In this document: positions 15,398-24,050 of the stretch, in pieces
Layout of the letters: every line of letters begins with the position of its first letter
Position numbering within the stretch: the first letter of the stretch is position 1
Origin: Streptomyces sp. NRRL WC-3742
Lineage (GTDB): Bacteria; Actinomycetota; Actinomycetes; Streptomycetales; Streptomycetaceae
Assembly (NCBI RefSeq): GCF_000720635.1
Contig: NZ_JOCF01000094.1
Location: 1-42,416 of the forward strand
Direction of reading: 5' to 3'
Length of the DNA stretch: 42,416 nt
Made by a program: the position numbers and the translations under genes
The notes under the pieces: model-generated
What the model saw: the letters and a program-made list of their open reading frames with translations, nothing else
Told to the model about the DNA's origin: nothing
The model's database searches: none

Positions 15398-15979
15398 ATG
15401 CGCACCGGAACGCTCAGGAACACCGCCATCGCTATGGTCTGCGCCGCGGCCGTCGGCATCGCCGGCGTCGGCACCGCCCAGGCCGCCTCCGCCACCGAGT
15501 ACCGGGCCGCGGTCACGACCACGGCCGGGGCCGCGACCACGGCCGGGGAGCAGGAGGCCGACCCCGCCGAGGCCGAGCAGATGGAGAAGCTCCTCGGCAT
15601 CATCGACGACATGCCCGACGAGGTCGTCGCGGCCGGCGACCTGTCCGTCCAGGAGTACCTCCAGGACAACTACCCCGACCTCGCCGCGCAGGCCCAGGCC
15701 GCGCAGGCCGGGCCCGGGCAGGTCCAGGCATTCGGCTGGTGGCACGCCCTCGGGTGCGCCGCCGCCATCACCGTCGCCCTCGCCTCGGGCGCCATCCCCT
15801 ACCTGAAGATCGTCAAGCTCAAGAAGTTCATCGAAACCGCCGGCGGCGTCAAGAAGGCCGCCTACCTGCTGATCCGGGTCGCCACCGGCCACGAGAAGCT
15901 CGAGCAGCTGGGCCCCGTACTCGGCTCGCTGGCCGGCGAGGTCCTGGGCATCGACTCGATCCGCCACCACTGCTCGTGA
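15398..15979 (+). CDS. secreted protein with hydrophobic, Lys-containing C-terminal segment
   Basis: This encodes 193 aa from the ATG at 15398, with GGGGGAA upstream. Residues 1-29 are a clear signal peptide (MRTGTLRN, then a hydrophobic stretch ending AQA|ASA). An Ala/Thr spacer and an acidic region (EQEADPAEAEQMEKLLGIID) follow. After VQAFGWW comes HALGCAAAITVALASGAIP, a hydrophobic segment, then a cationic helix (YLKIVKLKKFIETAGGVKK). The tail ends DSIRHHCS, giving two Cys in the mature part. The acidic half followed by a hydrophobic-cationic half is reminiscent of bacteriocin-like or membrane-active secreted proteins; I do not recognise a family. Its stop overlaps the next gene (GTGA). 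Confidence 0.78.
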   Translation: MRTGTLRNTAIAMVCAAAVGIAGVGTAQAASATEYRAAVTTTAGAATTAGEQEADPAEAEQMEKLLGIIDDMPDEVVAAGDLSVQEYLQDNYPDLAAQAQAAQAGPGQVQAFGWWHALGCAAAITVALASGAIPYLKIVKLKKFIETAGGVKKAAYLLIRVATGHEKLEQLGPVLGSLAGEVLGIDSIRHHCS

Positions 15980-16335
15980 CCGCACCCGCGGCCTCGGCCG
16001 CCACCCTCACGCCCGTCCCCGCCGAGGCCCAGCAGGCCGCCCTGGCCCTGCACGCGGCAGGCGACGACACGAGGGCCGTCAAGGCACTGCGCAAGGACAC
16101 CCTCCTCGCGCTGGTGCACGGCCCCGCCGCTCTGGCCGCCCTCGTCCGCGACGGCAGCCTCCCCAGCACACCCGCCGAAGCGGCCGCCCGTCTGGCCCGG
16201 TGCGACCCGGCCCTGCACGCCGAACTGCTCGGCCTGCTGAGCGCGGGCGAGCGCGACGAGGCGATCCGCCACCTGCGCCGGGCAACCGGCCTCGACCTCG
16301 CCAACGCCCACCTGCTGGTCGAGCAACTGCCCTGA
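15976..16335 (+). CDS. small protein with L7/L12-like C-terminal motif
   Basis: This encodes 119 aa from the GTG at 15976, which overlaps the previous stop by 4 bp, so it is translationally coupled. The C-terminal 30 residues (RDEAIRHLRRATGLDLANAH) match the ribosomal protein L7/L12 C-terminal pattern (I-x-x-LR-x-x-TGL-x-L-x-x-A-x-x-LVE). The N-terminal part is Ala/Leu-rich helical sequence. It is cytoplasmic and has no signal peptide. Its coupling to a secreted protein could mean a partner or immunity-like role; that is speculation. Confidence 0.72.
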   Translation: MTAPAASAATLTPVPAEAQQAALALHAAGDDTRAVKALRKDTLLALVHGPAALAALVRDGSLPSTPAEAAARLARCDPALHAELLGLLSAGERDEAIRHLRRATGLDLANAHLLVEQLP

Positions 16336-16351
16336 CACCGCCCGGCGCACC

Positions 16352-16390
16352 CCGGCGGGGCCGCAGGGACTCCCCCTGCGGCCCCGCCGG
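16352..16390 (+). terminator. perfect 17-bp hairpin terminator
   Basis: CCGGCGGGGCCGCAGGG (16352-16368) pairs perfectly with 16374-16390 around ACTCC. It starts 16 nt after the L7/L12-like gene. Confidence 0.88.
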
Positions 16391-16860
16391 CGTTCCACCG
16401 CCCCCGGCCTGCGAACCCGGGAACCGACGCCACCGTCCACCGGGGCAAACGGCGAAGCCGGGCCGGCAGTACAACCCCGCAAGGGACTTGCCGAAACGTC
16501 GCGACCGGGCGCGGCGCCCGCGTCAACTCCCTGACAGTCGTGCCGCCCTGATCCGGTGGAGGCCGTGGGGGCTCGGTTCGGCGGCACGGCCCGGCCGCCG
16601 GCCGGGCAACGATGCGCATCGGCTCGGCTGGACGAGGGCCCGGACCTGCTGCGGCGGGTGTACGCCGTCGCCGCGCAGGATGCCCGCGCCGGGATCGTCC
16701 CCCGGTGCAGACGTGATCATTCTGGATTCCAGCACCCCGCCCGCGCTGCAGAGCCCGTACCCAGCACCTTTGGGCTCCGGCACCGCTCCGCAGGGTCGAG
16801 GCCGGAGTGAAGGACGGGGCGCCGTACCGGCCGGACGCCGCACCGTACAACGGGACCGGG
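16391..16860. other. 470-bp region without a recognised gene
   Basis: Open frames here have low-quality Arg/Pro-rich sequence and no supported starts. It separates a plus-strand terminator from the 3' end of the WbqC-like gene. I see nothing else in it. Confidence 0.5.
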
Positions 16861-17721
16861 TCAGAGGGGCCGCGGGTGGACATGCCTTGCGGGGACGGGC
16901 TCGTGCAGAGGGACGGGCCATGGCGGCGCGGAGCGGGAGGTCCTCGATCGAGCGGCAGCACGGTGCTCCAGGAGTTCGGCCAGCCGTTGCGGCCCGTAGG
17001 CGGTGAGCGCGGCGACCGCGCTCGTTCGGGACGCGCCGGCCCACAGGCCGCTGTTCGGGACCGCGAAGGGCCGCGGTTGGACGGCGGCCCGGTCGAACAC
17101 CGCGGGTTCGATGTACCGCATGCCACCCGTCCCGCAGAGATAGGTCGCGGCGCCAACCGCCGAGCAGAGGTCAGCCAGACGCTGGGAGCGGTTGGTGCTC
17201 GCGTTCAGGTCGCTGCTGACCACCACCCGGCCGCTCCAGCCGACCATCGACAGGAGCAGGAGTGTGGACTCCTGTGCCACGGTCCCGGTCCGATCGGTGC
17301 GCTCGAACACGTCGAGGAGCACCTCCAGCCGGGGCTTGAACGCCGCCCAGTGGGGAGTGGTCCGGTAGTGCTCGCGCAGCAGGTCCGCGATTCGGTGGCG
17401 GCTGAGCACCGGAGCGACCACCCGGGCGTCCCTGATCAACGTCGCCCGCCCTGCCGGAAGGTGCGTGGGGATGCTCAGCCACCGGGCCAGGCCCGGCGTG
17501 CCGGCGGCTGGCGCGAGGCGGGCGCGGTGCTGGTAGTCACGGCGGGCGAACTGCACGTCGTCCAGGACGATCCACACGTCCGCGGCGAACAGCTTGGCGA
17601 GGGTGGACAGGCGGGGAAACAGGTTCGGCTGGTGGATGGCACAGACCGGCCCGGCGGCCGGTGCGGCGTCAGACGAGCAACTTGCTGTCGAATCCGTCGG
17701 CCAGAAGCCGCTGGTATGCAT
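16861..17721 (-). CDS. WbqC-like family protein
   Basis: This is about 286 aa from the ATG at 17721 (MHTSGFWPTD), which overlaps the YdcF gene by 53 bp. A start nearer the conserved VCAIHQPNLFPRLSTLAKLF would be expected, but no usual start codon is present there. The WbqC signature is clear: IHQPNLFPRL, DVWIVLDDVQFARRDYQHRA, a middle TLLLLSMVGWSGRVVVSSDL, and RLADLCSAVGAATYLCGTGGMRY. WbqC-type proteins occur in sugar or O-antigen loci and probably act on aminosugar nucleotides or related metabolites. It is the third gene of a minus-strand XRE / YdcF / WbqC operon. Confidence 0.83.
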   Translation of the reverse strand: MHTSGFWPTDSTASCSSDAAPAAGPVCAIHQPNLFPRLSTLAKLFAADVWIVLDDVQFARRDYQHRARLAPAAGTPGLARWLSIPTHLPAGRATLIRDARVVAPVLSRHRIADLLREHYRTTPHWAAFKPRLEVLLDVFERTDRTGTVAQESTLLLLSMVGWSGRVVVSSDLNASTNRSQRLADLCSAVGAATYLCGTGGMRYIEPAVFDRAAVQPRPFAVPNSGLWAGASRTSAVAALTAYGPQRLAELLEHRAAARSRTSRSAPPWPVPLHEPVPARHVHPRPL

Positions 17722-18337
17722 CACGGACGGTCTCCGGGACATCCTGGGCGACGGCGAACCCGAGCTTCGGGTACTCGATCACCCGCTGGAGGTCGCCCAC
17801 GAGGCTGTCGATCACGAGCCCGTCGTCGCCGATCGTCTTCACATAGTCGTTCAGGTTCATCGGGGTCGAGGCGCACACCGCCTCCACCTCCGGCCACACC
17901 TTGCGGCACGTGGCGTACGCCCGGCGCTCCATGTATGGCATGCTCACCAGCAGCACCGAGTGCACGTCGACACCGACGGCCTGAAGGACCTCCCGGGAGA
18001 ACTGGATGTTCTGCCCGGTGTTGCGGGCCCTCGGCTCCTGATGGATCGCATGCTCGGGCACGCCGAGCGAGAGAGCGTGCTCGGTGAAGTGCACGGCCTC
18101 ACCGCGGGGGAAGTGGTCCGGCCTGGACGGGTTCGGCCCGCCGGTGAACACGATCCTGCCCACCAGGCCGTCCAGGTAGAACCTGGCAGCCTCCGCGGCG
18201 ACGCCGAGGTCGTGGCAGCCCAGGCCGATCGCCACATCGCACGGCCGCGGTTCCTGCCCCATCTGGTGGTACTCCCAGATCAGCGTGGCGTCCGCCCACT
18301 GCCGGTCGGTGATCTCGCGCTGCCGAGCGTCCGCCAC
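17669..18337 (-). CDS. YdcF-like (DUF218) protein
   Basis: This encodes 222 aa from the GTG at 18337, with GGGAG about 7 nt upstream; upstream open sequence is not domain-like. The DUF218/ElyC-SanA fold shows in CDVAIGLGCHDLGVAAEAA, LVGRIVFTGGPNPS, EPRARNTGQNIQFSREVL and VLLVSMPYMERRAYATCRKV. YdcF binds SAM in E. coli, and relatives act in envelope metabolism. It lacks the long N-terminal membrane segments of SanA, so it is probably cytoplasmic. It is placed between the XRE regulator (13 bp gap) and WbqC in one operon. Confidence 0.87.
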   Translation of the reverse strand: MADARQREITDRQWADATLIWEYHQMGQEPRPCDVAIGLGCHDLGVAAEAARFYLDGLVGRIVFTGGPNPSRPDHFPRGEAVHFTEHALSLGVPEHAIHQEPRARNTGQNIQFSREVLQAVGVDVHSVLLVSMPYMERRAYATCRKVWPEVEAVCASTPMNLNDYVKTIGDDGLVIDSLVGDLQRVIEYPKLGFAVAQDVPETVRDAYQRLLADGFDSKLLV

Positions 18338-18350
18338 GTCGTTCTCCCGC

Positions 18351-19436
18351 TCACTGGAGGCACGGTGCCCGCTGGAAGCCGGCCCGGATGCCTTGAATGC
18401 TCCTCTGCTGGTGAGACATACCGTACTTGGCCGCCAAGCCCTCAGCCCGGTCCAGCAGGGCGAGCCCCTCTCCGGCGGTAGCACGGTCGCTCAGCAGGAT
18501 GTGCCCGTGAGCGGCGGCCAGCCGCACGTCCTGCATCGGGGCCGAACCGGTGGCGTTCGACCGCGCGATCTCGATCTGCCGGGACGCCTCCCCGAGGTTC
18601 CCGGCGCCCCGGTGGGCGAGCGCGAGTTTCTGGTGCGCTGTCGCCCAGTCCTCCACCTCTCCCAGACCCTCGAACACCCGGATCACCGACTCCGTGATGC
18701 CGACGGCCTGCTCGTGCCGCCCTTGCTTGTCCAACGCGGTGCCGACCCAAAGGGCCGCCCGCGCACGGTCCCGCGAGCTGAGGCGGACGTCGCCGGACAG
18801 CTCCGAGTACCGGCACGCCGCCGCGTCGAGTCTCCCCGCCATCTCCGTGACCACCGCCAGCGACAGGTCCAACTGCGCGGTCCGCCTCGGGATGTCGAGT
18901 TGGGTGAACAGCGCTCGTGCCTGGGTGTACGACGTCGAAGCCGACAGCGGGCCGAGCAGCACACCCTGGTCACGGCGCAGGTCACCCTCGAGCGCGCTCG
19001 AACGGGCCAACAGGTAGAGACCCCGCTCGTCGAGGTCGCGCACGGCCCAGCGCGAGCGCCAACGTTCCAGCAGGCTTCCGGCGAAGACGAAGTCCTGCCG
19101 AGCGGCGGCCAGGACAGCCCGCTCGATGTCCTCCGTCCACGATTCGTACTCCCATGCCCGGGGCCCCGCCTGCATCTCCGCGTGCATCGGAGCGCCGGTC
19201 TGCTGCGCTACGAGGGCCTCGAACCGCATCCGGGCTGCGGGGTCGCACTGGCGCAGCACGGTATCGAAGATCGCCTGCGTGTCCGGCCGGGGTTGGGTTC
19301 CTGCTCCCAACCTCTCCCAGTTCGTCACCGCCCTCACCGACATGCCCAGAAGCGCCGCGAAGTCCCGCACGGACTTGCGGCACGCCACTCGCAGAGCCTT
19401 CGCTTCGAGCCCGGTCCACACGATCACTGCAGCCAT
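18351..19436 (-). CDS. XRE-type regulator with TPR-like domain
   Basis: This encodes 361 aa from the ATG at 19436, with AGGAGGT 4-5 nt upstream. The N-terminal helix-turn-helix is LRVACRKSVRDFAALLGMSVRAVTNWERLG, the XRE pattern. The remaining roughly 270 residues are alpha-helical repeats (LERWRSRWAVRDLDERGLY, ARALFTQLDIPRRTAQLDLSL, YSELSGDVRLSSRDRARAAL, ALDKQGRHEQAVGITESVIR), similar to TPR modules of peptide- or ligand-sensing regulators. It leads a minus-strand operon with YdcF and WbqC. It diverges from the resolvase-like gene at 19586 and the HATPase_c gene at 20091. Confidence 0.85.
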   Translation of the reverse strand: MAAVIVWTGLEAKALRVACRKSVRDFAALLGMSVRAVTNWERLGAGTQPRPDTQAIFDTVLRQCDPAARMRFEALVAQQTGAPMHAEMQAGPRAWEYESWTEDIERAVLAAARQDFVFAGSLLERWRSRWAVRDLDERGLYLLARSSALEGDLRRDQGVLLGPLSASTSYTQARALFTQLDIPRRTAQLDLSLAVVTEMAGRLDAAACRYSELSGDVRLSSRDRARAALWVGTALDKQGRHEQAVGITESVIRVFEGLGEVEDWATAHQKLALAHRGAGNLGEASRQIEIARSNATGSAPMQDVRLAAAHGHILLSDRATAGEGLALLDRAEGLAAKYGMSHQQRSIQGIRAGFQRAPCLQ

Positions 19437-19490
19437 CGCCACCTCCTACTCCTGAAGCCATCGAAGCACCGCGGACGGTGACGGTGCGTC

Positions 19491-19512
19491 GGAACTGCCA
19501 CGGAACTGCCAC
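19491..19512. promoter_or_regulatory. tandem 11-bp repeat in a divergent promoter
   Basis: GGAACTGCCAC is repeated back to back (19491-19501, 19502-19512) between the XRE regulator and the resolvase-like gene. One repeat per helical turn suggests a regulator site, perhaps for the adjacent XRE protein. Confidence 0.5.
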
Positions 19513-19585
19513 GGCATGCGATTCCCTGGCGGTCCGGGTTCGGGCAGCCTCGGAGCAGACGACCTCAGCGACCGGAAGGAAGCGG

Positions 19586-19954
19586 ATGCTCACCGAGCAA
19601 CTCCCCGTACCCCAGCCCGTGGTGGTCGGACTCCTACGTGAGGCCGTCGCCTCGGCACTGCCTCGCCGACAGGCGCTGACCGGCGTCCTCGGCGACTTCT
19701 GCAAGCGCCGGGAGCTTCGCCTCGCCGAGGTGATCACCGATGACGGCGCCACACCCGATGCCCTCCTCAGCTGTATCCAGGAGAGGGCCGACCTGTATGC
19801 CGTGGTCCTGCCCACGATCGCGCACCTCGGCAACCGTGCCGACGCCGATCGCCGGCTCAGGTCCCTCTCCGATGCGGGCATACGGCTTCTCATCGCGCGA
19901 GGGCGGCCGGCGAGCCGCCGTCGCAACAGCCGCGCTGCCGCAACTCCCGCCTGA
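19586..19954 (+). CDS. degenerate serine-recombinase-like domain protein
   Basis: This encodes 122 aa from the ATG at 19586, with GGAAGGA upstream. The layout matches the resolvase catalytic domain after its first strand: LTGVLGDFCKRRELRLAEVI, then TDDGATPDALLSCI, then ADLYAVVLPTIAHLGN (compare D-x-VVV-x-x-LDRLGR), then DRRLRSLSDAGIRLLIARG. The N-terminal Ser nucleophile motif (Y-x-R-x-S) is absent, and there is no DNA-binding domain. It is therefore probably not a recombinase but a small regulatory or sensory protein. It sits between the XRE regulator and the HATPase_c gene. Confidence 0.65.
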   Translation: MLTEQLPVPQPVVVGLLREAVASALPRRQALTGVLGDFCKRRELRLAEVITDDGATPDALLSCIQERADLYAVVLPTIAHLGNRADADRRLRSLSDAGIRLLIARGRPASRRRNSRAAATPA

Positions 19955-20044
19955 CGTACGACCAGTACGAGGCCGGGCTCGTGATCAGCTCGCTGCCACA
20001 GCCAGAGGGCACGTACGGCAGGAGAGCGGCGACCACGTAATCCG

Positions 20045-20890
20045 GCACCCCACGACCCTGCTGTCCGGCCCCGAGCGAGTGAGACGTCCCATGGAATCGA
20101 GAGCACAGTCCGTCACGATGAGGTTCCCCGCCGACCGGGCGAGCATCGGATCCGTCCGCCGCTGGGCCCAGCGGGTGCTGCCGGAACTGGGGGTGGACGC
20201 CCAGGAGTTGAAGGACTTCTTGGGCGATGTTCAGCTCGTACTGTCCGAGCTCGCCACCAACGCGGTCGTTCACGGCTGCAAAGGGGGACGGCCGGGTGTG
20301 GCGCTGAGCGCCGCGCTGGGGCTCACCGCGGGCGGTGCGCTACGGGTCTGCGTCAGCGACCCCGGTCCCGGCCGGCCCGAGCTCCGGGCTGCGAACGGGG
20401 AGGCTGTCGGCGGCCGTGGCCTCGGGCTCGTCCTCGCCCTGGCGGACCGGTTCGGCGTCGATCCTCTTGATGGGGGCGGGAAGTCGGTGTGGGTCGAGTT
20501 CAATCCGCCCGTACCGGCCCGCACTGTGGCGACCGGCCTGCGGGTCGCCACGCCGCTCCCCGTAGCCGCTCCGCGAGCGGACCGGTACCGGACGAGGGTT
20601 CCAGCGCCGCCAGGAGGCCCGGTGGCGCTGGAGCGAATACCGGCGGCGTGACCGTCCGGCCGTAGCCCACCGCAGCCGATGCCCTGCGGGTCTCCTCCGG
20701 ATTCTGCAACTCCCGCCCTGCAAGGGGCGGGCCGCGATGAGCCGTGCCGCCGCCGCTCCGACCGGCGCCGGATCACCGCGACGCCGAACCGTGCCCGGCG
20801 AAGCCGCCGGTTCGGCCGATTCCGGCGGCCCTGTCGGCGAATCGGGCCGTCACCGCGGGCCCGGCCCTCCCTTGAGACCGGGCCCTCACC
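20045..20890. repeat. copy 1 of a diverged segmental duplication
   Basis: This segment carries the HATPase_c gene plus about 240 bp downstream, and is similar along its length to 32641-33450. Shared landmarks include CCCCGAGCGAGTGAG just before the ATG, the whole gene, GGTCCGGCCGTAG or CCGTCCGGCCGTAG after it, GCCGCTCCGACCGG, and a final TTGAGACCGGGCCC (about 20872). The two copies are in direct orientation. Confidence 0.75.
20091..20651 (+). CDS. HATPase_c ATP-binding protein (anti-sigma-factor kinase-like)
   Basis: This encodes 186 aa from the ATG at 20091 (MESRAQSVTMRFPADRAS). It is a GHKL ATPase domain of the RsbW/SpoIIAB-like type: N-box LVLSELATNAVVHGC, G1 box CVSDPG and G2 box GGRGLGLVLALADRFG. 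It has no transmembrane or dimerisation domain, so it is a soluble kinase-like regulator, as found in large numbers in Streptomyces beside XRE regulators. The C-terminal tail is low-complexity. It is paralogous to the protein at 32682 and encoded in a duplicated DNA segment. It lies upstream of the two-peptide/methyltransferase cassette. Confidence 0.85.
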   Translation: MESRAQSVTMRFPADRASIGSVRRWAQRVLPELGVDAQELKDFLGDVQLVLSELATNAVVHGCKGGRPGVALSAALGLTAGGALRVCVSDPGPGRPELRAANGEAVGGRGLGLVLALADRFGVDPLDGGGKSVWVEFNPPVPARTVATGLRVATPLPVAAPRADRYRTRVPAPPGGPVALERIPAA

Positions 20891-21048
20891 ACCGACCCTC
20901 CGAACGAACGAACACATCGGCACGGGTCACCAGAGCCCCGCCCCGATCGCCGGTCCTGGCAGACCGCTGCGCCCCGGGGTGGGCCCGCAACACCGAACAG
21001 TCAGACCGCCAACCGGCGGCCCGCCCACCCGTACGAGGAGCGACCAGT
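20652..21048. other. 397-bp region, mostly duplicated 3' sequence
   Basis: The first ~240 bp belong to the segmental duplication. The remainder leads to the GAGGAG ribosome site of the first small peptide and probably contains its promoter. No gene is supported. Confidence 0.55.
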
Positions 21049-21150
21049 ATGAGCACGCCGCAGCCCAAGCCGCCCACCCCGCCCGCGCCCCCGGGCCCGC
21101 CCGCGCCGCCCGGTCCCGGGCCGATGATCCCCGTCACCGCCCGCGCCTGA
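21049..21150 (+). CDS. Pro-rich 33-aa peptide, candidate RiPP precursor
   Basis: The ATG at 21049 has a strong GAGGAG ribosome site (21036-21041). The product starts MSTPQPKPPTPPAPPGPPAP and ends PMIPVTARA. It has 17 prolines, no Asp, Cys or Ser beyond residue 2, and a short non-proline tail (MIPVTARA). It is the first gene of a compact group with a second tiny peptide and a PIMT-type methyltransferase. The lack of Asp/Asn makes it an unlikely methylation substrate; it may be a partner, leader-like or separately modified peptide. The function is unknown. Confidence 0.62.
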   Translation: MSTPQPKPPTPPAPPGPPAPPGPGPMIPVTARA

Positions 21151-21158
21151 CACTTCCG

Positions 21159-21200
21159 AGCGGGCGGCGGCGCAGCAACTGGTCTGCGGCGCCGCCCGCT
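21159..21200 (+). terminator. hairpin between the two small peptide genes (attenuator-like)
   Basis: AGCGGGCGGCG (21159-21169) pairs perfectly with 21190-21200, and part of the 20-nt loop can pair further (GCGCAG with CTGCGG, imperfect). It lies 8 nt after the first peptide and 41 nt before the second, so it could set their relative expression. Confidence 0.6.
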
Positions 21201-21241
21201 TGGGATCACCACCAGAGTCCGTTCACGGGAAGGGAAAGCCC

Positions 21242-21394
21242 ATGGGAAAGCACGGCGGAGGATCGGGCAACGACGGCCCCGGCAAGGCCGGCGGCGGCAG
21301 CGGCGGGGGCCACTCCGGCAAGCCCGACACCGCGCCGCACGACGGCCAGCGCGACGCGCCGCCCACCGACCTGCCCAAGCCGTCCAAGCCGTAA
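21242..21394 (+). CDS. Gly/Asp-rich 50-aa peptide, candidate precursor for the PIMT-like enzyme
   Basis: The ATG at 21242 follows GGGAAGGGAAAG. The first half is Gly/Ser/Lys-rich (MGKHGGGSGNDGPGKAGGGS). The second half is Pro/Asp-rich, with PDTAPHDGQRDAPPTDLPKP and a basic end. It contains five Asp and one Asn, including the Asn-Asp-Gly and Asp-Gly pairs that readily form succinimides. Its stop lies 9 bp before the methyltransferase ATG, so the two are probably translationally coupled. In imiditide-type and some graspetide systems a PIMT homologue methylates Asp in a small precursor to give aspartimide; this peptide would fit as substrate. That link is inference. Confidence 0.68.
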   Translation: MGKHGGGSGNDGPGKAGGGSGGGHSGKPDTAPHDGQRDAPPTDLPKPSKP

Positions 21395-21403
21395 GGGGGA
21401 AAC

Positions 21404-22498
21404 ATGAGTTGGGACAAGCTGACGGACGCGCTCCGGGAGTGCGGGGCGCTGTCGGCCGACTGGGAGGAGACCTTCCGGGCCACGGCGCGCGAGGTGTTCA
21501 CCCCGGACCGGATCCTCCACGACGGCGAGTGGGTCGACCGTGCCGAACGCCCCCACCGGTGGGAGGAGTTGGTCACCTCCGACCTGGCCCTGGTCACACA
21601 GGTCTACGACGGCGGCGACACGCCGTCGTCGTCCAGTTCCATGCCCACCGTGGTCGCGCAGATGCTCCGCCACCTGGACGTGGCCGAGGGCATGAAGGTC
21701 CTGGAGGTGGGCACCGGCACCGGCTGGACGGCGGCCCTGCTCGCCCGCCGCGTCGGCGACGCGAACCTGACCACCGTCGAAGTCGACCCCCACCTCGCCG
21801 ACCAGGCCCGCCACCGGCTGCACACCGTCGGCCTGCACCCCGCCGTCATCACGGGCGACGGCACCCTGGGCCACCCCCAGGGCGCTCCCTTCGACCGGGT
21901 GCACTTCACCGCCGCGCTCCAGCGCCTTCCCTGGACGATCGTCGAACAGACCGGGCCCGGCGGAATCGTCCTGGCCCCCTACGGCACCCCGTTCTGCAAC
22001 GGCGCGCTGCTGCGGCTCACCGTCGCCCAGGACGGCCGCTCGGCGAGCGGCCCCTTCGTCGAGGACGTCTCGTTCATGTGGGTGCGCGACCAGCGCCCCG
22101 ACAGCGGCGAGTTCGACATCGACGACATCCGCCGCAGCGCCTCCGCAACCGACCCCGCCGACCTGGCCGGCCACACCCACGCCGCCTTCGCCGTCGGCCT
22201 GCGCCTGCCGGACCTGTACCGCCAGGACATGTGGGCCGGATACGACCGGCCCGGCACCGGCCGCACCGAGATCTGGGACGGCACCTCCTACGCCCACTGC
22301 CGCTACGCCGACTGGGACGCTCCGCACGCCGTCTCCCAGTCCGGGCCCCGCAGCCTGTGGGACGAACTGGAGGCCGCCTACCGCTGGTGGCACGACCAGG
22401 GCCGCCCCGGCTTCGAGCGCCTCGGCCTCACCGTCACCCCCGAAGGCCACACCGTGTGGCTGGACCACCCCGACAACCCCCTCCCGGGCCAGGGCTGA
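21404..22498 (+). CDS. PIMT-like protein O-methyltransferase of RiPP type
   Basis: This encodes 364 aa from the ATG at 21404, with GGGGGAAA upstream. The N-terminal half is a protein-L-isoaspartate methyltransferase fold: STMPTVV-like region SSSSMPTVVAQMLRHLDV, SAM motif KVLEVGTGTGWTAALLA, VEVDPHLADQAR, and later PGGIVLAPYGTPFC. The C-terminal ~150 residues (SFMWVRDQRPDSG to WDELEAAYRWWHDQG and VTPEGHTVWLD) are an extension typical of PIMT homologues in RiPP clusters, not of repair PIMTs (about 210-230 aa). No ATP-grasp ligase, lanthipeptide synthetase or lasso cyclase gene is adjacent. It likely methylates Asp side chains of the neighbouring peptide. Confidence 0.88.
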   Translation: MSWDKLTDALRECGALSADWEETFRATAREVFTPDRILHDGEWVDRAERPHRWEELVTSDLALVTQVYDGGDTPSSSSSMPTVVAQMLRHLDVAEGMKVLEVGTGTGWTAALLARRVGDANLTTVEVDPHLADQARHRLHTVGLHPAVITGDGTLGHPQGAPFDRVHFTAALQRLPWTIVEQTGPGGIVLAPYGTPFCNGALLRLTVAQDGRSASGPFVEDVSFMWVRDQRPDSGEFDIDDIRRSASATDPADLAGHTHAAFAVGLRLPDLYRQDMWAGYDRPGTGRTEIWDGTSYAHCRYADWDAPHAVSQSGPRSLWDELEAAYRWWHDQGRPGFERLGLTVTPEGHTVWLDHPDNPLPGQG

Positions 22499-22507
22499 CA
22501 CCCTGGC

Positions 22508-23938
<1,431 letters not shown>

Positions 23939-24017
23939 CGCTGGAACATACCAGTGCCACCAGGGCACTTCGGCCGCCGGCCTGACTGGTACTCAGGGAC
24001 GCCTTCGGGGCTGCCGG

Positions 24018-24050
24018 CGGGCGGGTGGGGTGGACGGTGGGGAACGGCGG
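24018..24050. repeat. dispersed element, partial copy E (core only)
   Basis: Contains GGCGGGTGGGG followed by GGACGGTGGGGAACGGCGG, the core shared with the copies at 22.6, 24.8, 41.2 and 41.9 kb. The CTCAAC and GTGTTCA parts are missing. It overlaps the proposed start of the ADP-ribosyltransferase-like gene. Confidence 0.6.

Noticed and set aside
16391..16860. Possible gene upstream of the WbqC-like 3' end
   Set aside because: No frame has a ribosome site or protein-like composition; left as intergenic.
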